Below, piece by piece: positions 1 through 5,099 of a DNA stretch of 5,908 bases. Position 1 is the stretch's first letter. Each line of letters starts with the position of its first letter. The stretch comes from Verrucomicrobiales bacterium (lineage in GTDB: Bacteria; Verrucomicrobiota; Verrucomicrobiia; Verrucomicrobiales; DEV007). The stretch covers positions 1 through 5,908 of the forward strand of contig QIKC01000322.1 of assembly GCA_003232855.1 (NCBI GenBank), written 5' to 3'. Both the position numbers and the translations under genes were made by a program. The notes under the pieces are model-generated. The model was not told where the DNA came from. It searched no databases and worked only from the letters and a program-made list of their open reading frames with translations.

Positions 1-1
1 A

Positions 2-73
2 GGAAGAGGTGATGGTGCGAATGCAGCGGGCAGTAGTGGTCATGGAGCTATAATAATCATAGATATTAATTAA
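2..73 (+). CDS. C-terminal tail of a glycine-rich protein (partial, runs off left edge)
   Basis: The frame starting at base 2 is open from the window edge and ends in TAA at 71-73. It gives 23 residues rich in Gly, Ala and Ser, followed by a short isoleucine-rich end (GAIIIIDIN). A Gly/Ala/Ser-rich stretch closed by a beta-forming 'GA-I-I-I' strand is a common ending for bacterial surface proteins and phage tail-fibre-like proteins with glycine-rich collars; that is family knowledge applied to a very short stretch. No domain can be seen, so the function stays open. The plus-strand direction means this gene lies upstream of the tRNA on the same strand. The short length and low complexity limit confidence. 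Confidence 0.45.
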   Translation, partial: GRGDGANAAGSSGHGAIIIIDIN

Positions 74-145
74 GCAATCCGAAATAATGAACGAATGCTC
101 ATTTTCGTGCTGACAGGGGACTCGATTGTGCTCAAATTTGAGCCC

Positions 146-204
146 GTGGCAGAGGTTTACAACCTCTGCTGGAATCGGGTCGGACGGTTGCAAACCGTCG
201 CCAC
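146..204. repeat. REP-like doublet: two hairpins closed by an outer inverted repeat
   Basis: Two perfect hairpins stand side by side. The first has arms GCAGAGGTT (149-157) and AACCTCTGC (161-169) around a TAC loop. The second has arms GACGGTT (183-189) and AACCGTC (193-199) around a GCA loop. The outer ends GTGGC (146-150) and GCCAC (200-204) are also complementary, so the whole 59-bp unit can fold as a three-way junction. Two similar hairpins sharing a GGTT/AACC core in a non-coding gap is the layout of REPIN/BIME elements mobilised in trans by REP-associated tyrosine transposases. Mobility is inferred; no transposase is in the window and only one copy is visible. Confidence 0.6.
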
Positions 205-230
205 TTCTTCGGGAGAGGGGAGAAGATCGC

Positions 231-260
231 TTGCGGGGGGAGCTGGGGCGTGTTTGTATT
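231..260 (+). promoter_or_regulatory. possible promoter for the tRNA-Leu gene
   Basis: TTGCGG at 231-236 and TGTATT at 255-260 are separated by 18 bases and would place a transcription start near 267, about 17 bases before the tRNA. Both hexamers match the sigma-70 consensus only partly, so this is a weak candidate. Confidence 0.2.
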
Positions 261-283
261 CCGCCCCCGAATCTTCGGGTAAA

Positions 284-367
284 GCTCACGTGGCGGAATT
301 GGTAGACGCGCTAGATTCAGGATCTAGTGGGGGCGACCCCGTGGAAGTTCGAGTCTTCTCGTGAGCA
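284..367 (+). tRNA. tRNA-Leu, anticodon CAG
   Basis: This is a class II tRNA of 84 bases. The acceptor stem pairs GCTCACG (284-290) with CGTGAGC (360-366), and the discriminator base is A367. The anticodon arm pairs CTAGA with TCTAG around a seven-base loop, with anticodon CAG at 318-320, which reads CUG. The long variable arm (GGGG/CCCC around CGA) is diagnostic for Leu, Ser or Tyr, and with this anticodon means Leu. The T arm GGAAG/CTTCT closes the loop TTCGAGT. The 3' CCA is not encoded (CTT follows), so it must be added by CCA-adding enzyme. A run of six T at 369-374 follows directly and may aid termination. Confidence 0.96.
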
Positions 368-413
368 CTTTTTTCCCCTCGGGGGGGATAAGTGTAGCGT
401 TCTCCCTTTGGCG

Positions 414-2063
414 CTACTTGATGTGCAGGTGCAGAATCCTCTTCACTTCGGCGATGCCCTCGGGGTGCAGGATGGTCCAGTGTTCGCTGGGGATAATTTT
501 TTCGCTCTGCGCGCCGTCTAAGTGGCTGGACCAGTAGGGGACGATGCCGTCGGTGCTGATCGGTTTGGTGCGGTTGAGGTTGCCGCCTTTGCCGCGGTCG
601 CCGATGATCGAGTGGTAGGGGATACCGGGATCGGGCGTGAGCGTGTCGACGGCGGCAAGGAATGGGCTGTCGGGATCTAACACATCGATGGCGTTTGGCG
701 CTCTGCCTCGCTCTCTGCCGTGGCGCGAGGCCATCACCACCTCGTCGCTGATCATGGTTCCCGGGACGGGCTTGCCGATGAGTTTTGCCCCGAGCCGACC
801 CATGAAACCGCTCGCGTCTTCGCTGCCGCGATGCGATGCGGAGGCGTAGATGACGCGGGCGATATCCGGGCGGGCTTTGAAGATGAGCATGTCGCTCAAA
901 CTCTGGCGGGTTTTCTCGTCGAAACCCATTTCCCCGGGCGGTTTTTCGAAGGCGGTATCCCAAAGTGTGGTGCCGCTGTCGGAGATCAGCAGGCGGCTGA
1001 TCATGCCGCCCATGCTGTGGCCGACCACGACGATGTCCTTGTGCCCGGGATAGCGTTTGCCGATTTTGTCGAGCTGGCGGCGCAGTGTCGCGGTGGGCAT
1101 CGGGTAGGGGAGGCCGGAGGGGTAGGCGAAGACCCAGAACTGGTAGTTCGCGCGGATGGTGGGGTCACCGCGCAGCGAGTCGACCATGGGTGCCCAGGTG
1201 GAGGGGGAGTTGGTCAGGCCGTGGATGAAAATCACCGGGATTTTGGCCGGGTCGTAGGGCTGTAGCCGCGCCGCGCCAGGCGGGCGCTGCCGGCATGCTC
1301 GGCGGGTTTGAAAAAGGCGGCCAGCTCCCTTTTTCTAGGGTCGAGTTCTGCCAGTGCTAGGGCGATCGGTGCCTGAAAATCGGCGGCCAAGGGGAAGGTG
1401 TGGCCGTCGAGTTGTAGGGTCTCTATGTTCAGCGGGTCTTTGAGGATCAGATCGCAATTTCTGCCGTAAGCGGATCACTGCGGTCAGTCCGTAGAAAATT
1501 TGCTTCCCTTGTGCGAACTCGTCGATCTTGGTGAAATCCATGTCTCTGCCGGCGACGATGATCGGTGCCCCGATCCCGGGTTTGGGGCGGTGTTCGCCGA
1601 CCAGTTTTCCTTTGAACGCGTAGCGATCGGTGGGCAGTATCTCGAAATTCGCGGGGGTTACATCCGGGTGGTAGGAGGGCGGGGTAAGTTTCAGGCGCCA
1701 CGGATCTCCAGCGCCCGATTCGCAGACGATGGGCTCCGCCCAGGGAGTGAGGCCTTCTTCTTCGATGATCTCGATGACCCGTGCGACAGCGAAGTTGTAT
1801 TCTGATCGGGCGGATGTGGTGTTCGGGTTCGACCCCAGTTCGATGCGGGCGGCGTTCGCCGAGTCCAAATAGCGACCGATTTGCGCGAGCGGACGTTTGG
1901 CAAAAGGTTTGGCGATTGCGAGCATCGCTTTTTGCCGAGAGGAGTTGGCGACGGCGGCGGCTGATTTTTTGGTTGCCTTAGAGTAAGGTTGCGCGCAACC
2001 GGCGAGCACGAGGGCGCAGATCGTCGTTGTGGCGAGAAGGAGGGGAAAGCGATCGTATTTCAT
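414..2063 (-). pseudogene. alpha/beta-hydrolase lipoprotein, interrupted by two compensating frameshifts
   Basis: The reconstructed protein is about 549 residues. It starts at ATG 2063 with a lipoprotein signal peptide: basic start, hydrophobic core, lipobox L-A-G-C with Cys23. The C-terminal half is an alpha/beta hydrolase of the esterase/lipase type. It has the oxyanion segment IPVIFIHGL (HG around residues 280-282), the nucleophile elbow GHSMGG with Ser near 350, a probable Asp near 505 in STDGIVPYW, and a probable His near 528 in SEHW. The natural substrate is unknown; a membrane-anchored esterase is likely. The frame breaks twice. One extra base near 1468 shifts reading so that a TAG follows at 1335-1337, and one base is missing near 1265. 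In the middle frame the text DLILKDPLN...LPLAADFQAP-like continues naturally (PLAADFQAPIAL) and rejoins at QPYDPAKIP. As written, only an N-terminal lipoprotein piece (1335-2063) and a catalytic piece without signal (414 to about 1235) could be made. Sequence error is an equally good explanation. Confidence 0.85.
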
Positions 2064-2203
2064 GAGGTATTGAGATGGGTTTCGGAAATTCGCTCCACGA
2101 TGACGCTTCCGTGATTTTTTGCAGCAAAAATCGGAGGCCGGGTAGCATGTGGGTATCGTCGGCGGGTGGGCGGAATGATTTTTCAGCAAATGGCGATTGG
2201 GTG

Positions 2204-2233
2204 TTGACCCGAATGTCGAAAATGGGGTATTTT
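2204..2233 (+). promoter_or_regulatory. candidate sigma-70 promoter for the DUF2092 gene
   Basis: TTGACC (2204-2209) is followed after 18 bases by TATTTT (2228-2233), pointing toward the gene at 2338. Transcription would start near 2240 and leave a 5' UTR of nearly 100 bases. The -35 matches the consensus at five of six positions and the -10 is weaker. It lies in the divergent gap between the hydrolase and the DUF2092 gene. Confidence 0.4.
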
Positions 2234-2270
2234 TGTTCGGATCTCCACTTGAACAGGTGAAAGGAGAGTC

Positions 2271-2296
2271 CAGACTCAGCAGGCGTTGCTGAGCTG
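2271..2296 (+). promoter_or_regulatory. stem-loop in the presumed 5' UTR of the DUF2092 gene
   Basis: Arms CTCAGCA (2275-2281) and TGCTGAG (2287-2293) are perfectly complementary around a five-base loop GGCGT. Beyond one bulged A, CAG (2271-2273) pairs with CTG (2294-2296), giving ten pairs. No T-run follows, so it is not an intrinsic terminator. An AAGGAG sequence sits just upstream (2261-2266) without a start codon at proper distance. A role in mRNA stability or translation is possible but not shown. Confidence 0.35.
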
Positions 2297-2337
2297 TTCT
2301 CGCCGTAATTCCTTTAGAAACGAACCGTGAATTTTGA

Positions 2338-3114
2338 ATGATGATGAAAAGAGCGATTAATAAATGCGGGAAGCGGCTGCGCCTGATGGCGTTGATGACG
2401 CTTTGTGGCATGTCCGGGGCGTGTTCAACACTGGGCGGTGGCGGCAAGTCCCAGCTCTCCGGGGATGCGGATGCGCTGCTGAGGAAAATGTCGGACACGC
2501 TGGCTACGGCGGAGAAGTTCACCTACCGCGCCACGCGCAAGATCGATCCCTCGCTGGTACCGGGTGGCAAGGTGCGAACCCGTGCGCGTATCTCGGGGGC
2601 GGTGCATCGTCCCGACAGGCTTCTCGGGGTTTCGGTGACGGGGAATACCACCCGCCGTTTCATCTACGATGGCGAAAACGTGACCCTGCATGATGTGGAG
2701 ATGGATCTTTACGCTACCGTTGTCGGCGAGCGGACGATTGATCGGACGATCGATAAAATCGCCGAGCGCTGGGATTTTAATCCGCCGATGGCTGATCTGC
2801 TGGTCGCCAATCCCTACCGTAGCCTGACGCGCCACGTGACAGGGGGCGAAGTGCTGGCCGGTGGCTCCGTCGGCGGGGTGCGGTGCAAGCGTATCGCCGC
2901 CGTAGGTGAAGAGGTTGATTGGGATTTATGGGTGGCTGAGAAGGACAACCTGCCGCGCAAGTTTGTGATCACCTACAAGAGGGCGCCCGGTGCGCCGAAA
3001 ACGGAGGTTCGAATCTCGGAATGGAATTTGAACCCGACCCTGGACGCGGCGCAATTTGTTTTCACGCCATCTGCGGATGCGCAGGAGATCGAAGTTGCGC
3101 CAGCCAAACTCTAG
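2338..3114 (+). CDS. DUF2092 family periplasmic protein / possible lipoprotein
   Basis: The 258-residue product begins with a typical export signal: a basic stretch (KRAINKCGKRLR), a hydrophobic core (about 14-25) and then SGAC with Cys29. The -3 residue is Ser rather than Leu, so lipidation is uncertain and signal peptidase I cleavage is an alternative. The rest matches the DUF2092 pattern throughout. It has an N-terminal helix (DALLRKMSDTLATAEKFTYRA), strands with the RPDRL motif, RRFIYDGENVTLHD, PMADLL..NPY, a central GGVRC, VDWDLWV and LPRKFVITYK, ending in a FVFTPP-like FVFTPSADA. The fold resembles LolA/LolB-type outer-membrane lipoprotein carriers, which suggests binding of a hydrophobic ligand in the periplasm; that is inference. 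Three ATG codons in a row open the gene without a clear ribosome binding site, so the exact start may be any of them. The next gene starts 23 bases after the stop, and the two are probably cotranscribed. Confidence 0.88.
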   Translation: MMMKRAINKCGKRLRLMALMTLCGMSGACSTLGGGGKSQLSGDADALLRKMSDTLATAEKFTYRATRKIDPSLVPGGKVRTRARISGAVHRPDRLLGVSVTGNTTRRFIYDGENVTLHDVEMDLYATVVGERTIDRTIDKIAERWDFNPPMADLLVANPYRSLTRHVTGGEVLAGGSVGGVRCKRIAAVGEEVDWDLWVAEKDNLPRKFVITYKRAPGAPKTEVRISEWNLNPTLDAAQFVFTPSADAQEIEVAPAKL

Positions 3115-3137
3115 AGAAACCGAACCCGAAAGATTCA

Positions 3138-3632
3138 ATGCAAAACTGGAAAAACCGAATCAAACGCGCCACCCTCGCCTCGCTCGCAGGCTTGGTGGCC
3201 TTCGTCGGAGTGCCTGTGATCGGCAGCTCTAGCATCGCGATGGTCGGCGTCGGAGCCGCGCTGGTGGGAGCTGCGCCCGAGGCTGCTGCGCGAGGGCGCG
3301 GCACGGCACGCCGCACCTCTAGGCGCACGACCCACCGCACTGTGGCGCGGCATACCGGGGCGCGCCACGCCGGGGTCGGGGTTGGCTATGGCACGGTGCG
3401 GAGGACTTCGCGGAGAACCGCTCGGCGGGTGACCCGCCGCCATATCTACACCATGCCGCACGGTTACCGAGTGGTGCCCTTTGGTCGCTACCGTTACTAC
3501 TTTTACGGCGGCTTGTATTACTACCCGTATTCCATCTCTGGCCAGACGGTCTACGTGCAGGTGAATATCAATGCCGATAATCCGGTGCCGCCACCGGTCG
3601 GTTCGATCACCGAAGATTATTATATTGATTAG
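3138..3632 (+). CDS. small secreted Arg/Thr-rich, Tyr-rich protein (DUF6515-like)
   Basis: The product is 164 residues. A basic N-terminus (KNRIKR) leads into a hydrophobic stretch (about 11-47) ending in APEAAA, which looks like a signal peptide with an A-x-A cleavage site. Residues 52-101 are a low-complexity basic region in which TARRTSRRT-type units recur (TARRTSRRTTHRT, later TVRRTSRRTARRV). Residues 107-145 form a small tyrosine-rich module (GYRVV, RYRYYFYGGLYYYPY, TVYVQVN) resembling the short repeats of DUF6515-type envelope proteins. A low-complexity acidic end (ITEDYYID) follows. Small Arg-rich proteins with a terminal Y-Y-x-P-Y/TVYV module next to DUF2092 genes are a layout I recall from other bacteria, so the two may work together. 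ATG 3138 is the only start that keeps the signal peptide intact. Function is unknown. Confidence 0.8.
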   Translation: MQNWKNRIKRATLASLAGLVAFVGVPVIGSSSIAMVGVGAALVGAAPEAAARGRGTARRTSRRTTHRTVARHTGARHAGVGVGYGTVRRTSRRTARRVTRRHIYTMPHGYRVVPFGRYRYYFYGGLYYYPYSISGQTVYVQVNINADNPVPPPVGSITEDYYID

Positions 3633-3651
3633 GGCACCCCTGCGGGTTGCC
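3633..3651 (+). other. stem-loop between the small secreted gene and ubiE
   Basis: GGCA (3633-3636) pairs with TGCC (3648-3651) and CCC (3638-3640) with GGG (3644-3646), with one C/T mismatch and a TGC loop. It begins immediately after the stop codon. It lacks a T-run, so it is at best a weak terminator or an mRNA 3'-end stabiliser; readthrough into ubiE is likely. Confidence 0.3.
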
Positions 3652-3660
3652 GGTGGTTGA

Positions 3661-4386
3661 GTGAAGGGGATTTCCGACGTAGGTGTCCGGCGTAAGATGC
3701 AGGATCCGGAATACGTCAAAGGGGCTTTTGCCGACATCGCCGAGCGCTATGTGGTGACTAACCACGTGCTCAGCCTCGGGATCGATATCCTCTGGCGGCG
3801 GCGGGTGGCGAGGATGGTGAGCGACTTTTTAGGGGAAGCGGGCGAGGGGCGGGTGTTGGACGTGGCGACCGGCACTGGCGATCTGGCGTTGGAGATCCAG
3901 AAGCGCTGTCCTGCGGCGGAGGTGGTGGGGACGGATTTCTGCGAACCGATGCTCGAGCAGGCACGGCGTCGCGGGTTGGGGCAGACGGTAGTGGCCGACG
4001 CGCTCGACCTGCCTTTCGCCGACGGCGAATTCGACGTGCTGACGGTGGCTTTTGGGCTGCGCAACATGGCGGATTGGGCGGCGGGGTTGCGCGAGATGGC
4101 GCGGGTGCTGCGGGCGGGCGGGCTGTTGTTGGTGTTGGATTTCTCCCTGCCTCAGCGCGGCCTGCGCCGCAAATTTTACCGCACGTATCTGCACCAAGTG
4201 TTGCCCAGGGTGGCGGGGGCGATGACCGGCAAGCGCGACGCCTACGAATACCTCGCCGGAACCATCGAATCGTTTCCCTCGGGCGAGGCCATGTGTGAGT
4301 TGATCGGGCGCTGCGGTTTCGAGGCGACAGGTTGCCGAACCTTGAGCGGTGGCATCGCTTCGGTTTATCGGGCGCAGTGCTGCTGA
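3661..4386 (+). CDS. ubiE: demethylmenaquinone / 2-methoxy-6-polyprenylphenol methyltransferase UbiE (MenG)
   Basis: This is a SAM-dependent C-methyltransferase that makes menaquinone from demethylmenaquinone and, where ubiquinone is made, methylates its benzoquinol intermediate. The 241 residues carry the family landmarks. The first signature YVVTNHVLSLGIDILWR (30-46) has Val-Val where many homologues have Asp-Leu. Then come the SAM motif VLDVATGTGDLAL (65-77), the acidic TDFCEPML (91-98), FGLRNM (131-136), the second signature through ARVLRAGG (147-154), and the FPSGEAMCELIGRCGF C-terminal helix. Length is typical. No men or ubi neighbour is present to tell which quinone is used. GTG 3661 is the longest start; ATG 3697 (MQDPEYVKGAF) would give 229 residues and fits common homologue lengths equally well, and neither has a strong ribosome binding site. 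The last 31 codons and the terminator are duplicated at 4881-5045. Confidence 0.95.
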   Translation: MKGISDVGVRRKMQDPEYVKGAFADIAERYVVTNHVLSLGIDILWRRRVARMVSDFLGEAGEGRVLDVATGTGDLALEIQKRCPAAEVVGTDFCEPMLEQARRRGLGQTVVADALDLPFADGEFDVLTVAFGLRNMADWAAGLREMARVLRAGGLLLVLDFSLPQRGLRRKFYRTYLHQVLPRVAGAMTGKRDAYEYLAGTIESFPSGEAMCELIGRCGFEATGCRTLSGGIASVYRAQCC

Positions 4387-4400
4387 GGGACGCGGATTTT

Positions 4401-4427
4401 TTGACAGAATTAACGGAATTGACAGAA
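4401..4427. repeat. three tandem 9-mers (TTGACAGAA type), copy 1
   Basis: TTGACAGAA (4401-4409), TTAACGGAA (4410-4418) and TTGACAGAA (4419-4427) follow one another without gaps, between the ubiE stop and its terminator. The same array recurs at 4990-5016 as part of the larger duplication. Confidence 0.7.
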
Positions 4428-4438
4428 TTTTTGGAGGG

Positions 4439-4457
4439 ACGGCTGCGCCGTTTTTTT
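4439..4457 (+). terminator. intrinsic terminator of ubiE
   Basis: ACGGC (4439-4443) and GCCGT (4447-4451) form a five-pair stem around a TGC loop, followed by a run of seven T (4451-4457). It lies about 50 bases after the ubiE stop. The stem is short but GC-rich. Confidence 0.7.
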
Positions 4458-4484
4458 AATTAAGTGCCAGGTACTGTTGAGCGG
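4458..4484 (+). repeat. dispersed short repeat, copy 1
   Basis: AATTAAGTGCCAGGTACTGT followed by TGAGCGG. It begins directly after the T-run of the ubiE terminator. This is the fullest copy of a motif found five times on the plus strand between 4458 and 5700. Confidence 0.7.
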
Positions 4485-4498
4485 CTGGCGGAAATTGA

Positions 4499-4525
4499 AA
4501 TTGAGTGACAGGTACTGTCTGGCGA
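4499..4525 (+). repeat. dispersed short repeat, copy 2
   Basis: AATTGAGTGACAGGTACTGT followed by CTGGCGA. It differs from copy 1 at two of the first 20 bases. It ends four bases before the antitoxin stop codon (4529-4531, minus strand), so it directly borders that gene. Confidence 0.7.
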
Positions 4526-4528
4526 TCC

Positions 4529-4753
4529 TCATCGGCGCAAACGCTTCATGAGGTCAGTGTGAGACAATGGCTCAATTTCCCCTGATTCGATCTCAGCATC
4601 CCTCTCAATTGCAAGGGATATAGAGTCCTCATCATTGCGCGCCATAGCAAGCTCGAATGGATCCTCGACACTCTCCCAAAGAGAGGCGGCAAGTAGCGCT
4701 CGCTCCTTCACTGGAAGCTTCAACGCTTCTGGGGCTATTTGATCAATGCTCAT
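4529..4753 (-). CDS. orphan antitoxin of the PF09720/TIGR02574 addiction-module family
   Basis: From ATG 4753 the product is 74 residues, the usual size for this antitoxin family. It shows the family pattern: an N-terminal helix EALKLPVKERALLAASLWESVED (9-31), an acidic middle part, a second helix ending ERDAEIESGEIEPLS (50-64) and a basic end (LMKRLRR). Such proteins normally bind and neutralise a RelE/ParE-type toxin encoded immediately downstream in the same operon and repress their own promoter. Here the downstream side holds only about 70 bases of repeat sequence before the ubiE terminator, and there is no toxin reading frame on either side, so the antitoxin is solitary. An in-frame upstream ATG at 4807 would add 18 residues (MPRKIKSFPQ...) that are not typical of the family. 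Neither start has a clear ribosome binding site. The gene is flanked by repeat copies 2 and 3. Confidence 0.8.
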   Translation of the reverse strand: MSIDQIAPEALKLPVKERALLAASLWESVEDPFELAMARNDEDSISLAIERDAEIESGEIEPLSHTDLMKRLRR

Positions 4754-4858
4754 ACGGGCAATATACTCAGACTTGTCTTGCGGGAAAGATTTGATTTTTC
4801 TGGGCATAGCGTCAAAATCATCTTACGCCCGACCGAGGGTGCGCTCCGACTCCTCAGA

Positions 4859-4881
4859 AATTGAGTGCCACTGTCGAGCGA
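4859..4881 (+). repeat. dispersed short repeat, copy 3 (internally shortened)
   Basis: AATTGAGTGCCACTGTCGAGCGA. Compared with copy 1 it lacks the GGTA between GCCA and CTGT. It abuts the displaced ubiE tail, which starts at 4881. The preceding TCAGAAATTGAG context (4854-4865) recurs at 5045-5056. Confidence 0.6.
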
Positions 4882-4976
4882 TGTGTGAGTTGATCGGGTG
4901 CTGTGGTTTCGAGGCGACTGGTTGCCGAACCTTGAGCGGTGACATCGCCTCGGTTTATCGGGCGCAGCGTTGCTGA
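4881..4976 (+). pseudogene. ubiE: displaced 3' end of ubiE (31 codons plus stop)
   Basis: This stretch repeats bases 4291-4386 of ubiE, from MCELIG to the stop, with seven base differences in 96 by direct comparison. Read in the ubiE frame it gives changes R to C, G to D and, at the penultimate codon, C to R, plus silent ones. It has no start context and lacks the whole catalytic domain, so it cannot be a functional gene. The similarity continues through the 9-mer array and the terminator to 5045. It is a duplicated or displaced 3' end rather than a second gene, and suggests an insertion or segmental duplication behind ubiE. Confidence 0.88.
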
Positions 4977-4989
4977 GGGCCGCGTTTTT

Positions 4990-5016
4990 TTGACAGAATT
5001 AACGGAATTGACAGAA
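4990..5016. repeat. three tandem 9-mers (TTGACAGAA type), copy 2
   Basis: TTGACAGAA (4990-4998), TTAACGGAA (4999-5007) and TTGACAGAA (5008-5016), identical to the array at 4401-4427. It sits within a 60-bp block (4986-5045) that is identical to 4397-4456. Confidence 0.7.
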
Positions 5017-5027
5017 TTTTTGGAGGG

Positions 5028-5045
5028 ACGGCTGCGCCGTTTTTT
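5028..5045 (+). terminator. second copy of the ubiE terminator
   Basis: ACGGC (5028-5032) and GCCGT (5036-5040) around TGC, followed by six T (5040-5045), identical to the terminator at 4439-4457 apart from T-run length. No plus-strand gene is left upstream for it to terminate, but it could still block plus-strand readthrough. Confidence 0.6.
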
Positions 5046-5060
5046 CAGAAATTGAGATCA

Positions 5061-5088
5061 AATTGAGTGCCAGGCCGCTATCGAGCGG
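5061..5088 (+). repeat. dispersed short repeat, copy 4, with hairpin
   Basis: AATTGAGTGCCAGG as in the other copies, then a diverged centre. GCCGCT (5074-5079) and AGCGGC (5084-5089) form a six-pair hairpin around ATCG, absent from the other copies. It ends 12 bases before the stop codon of the membrane protein gene (minus strand). Confidence 0.6.
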
Positions 5089-5099
5089 CAGTTGATTTA

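Noticed and set aside
266..279. Hairpin CCCGAA/TTCGGG just before the tRNA as a terminator
   Set aside because: The loop is only two bases and no T-run follows; it lies a few bases before the tRNA.
95..364. Plus-strand open frame of 89 codons
   Set aside because: It runs through the hairpin doublet and most of the tRNA-Leu gene and has no protein-like features.
394..417. Inverted repeat GTAGCG/CGCTAC across the hydrolase stop as a terminator
   Set aside because: The stem is six pairs with a 12-base loop and lacks a T-run on either strand.
720..1265. Plus-strand open frame of 181 codons
   Set aside because: It is antisense to the hydrolase catalytic domain, whose HGL and GHSMGG motifs show the minus strand is the coding one.
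2112..2131. GATTTTT/AAAAATC inverted repeat in the divergent gap
   Set aside because: It is an AT-only short stem between divergent genes, not placed at the end of any transcript; probably chance.
2064..2522. N-terminal extension of the hydrolase upstream of 2063
   Set aside because: The open frame continues to 2522 but would overlap the DUF2092 gene and bury the lipoprotein signal; the signal peptide beginning at 2063 fixes the start.
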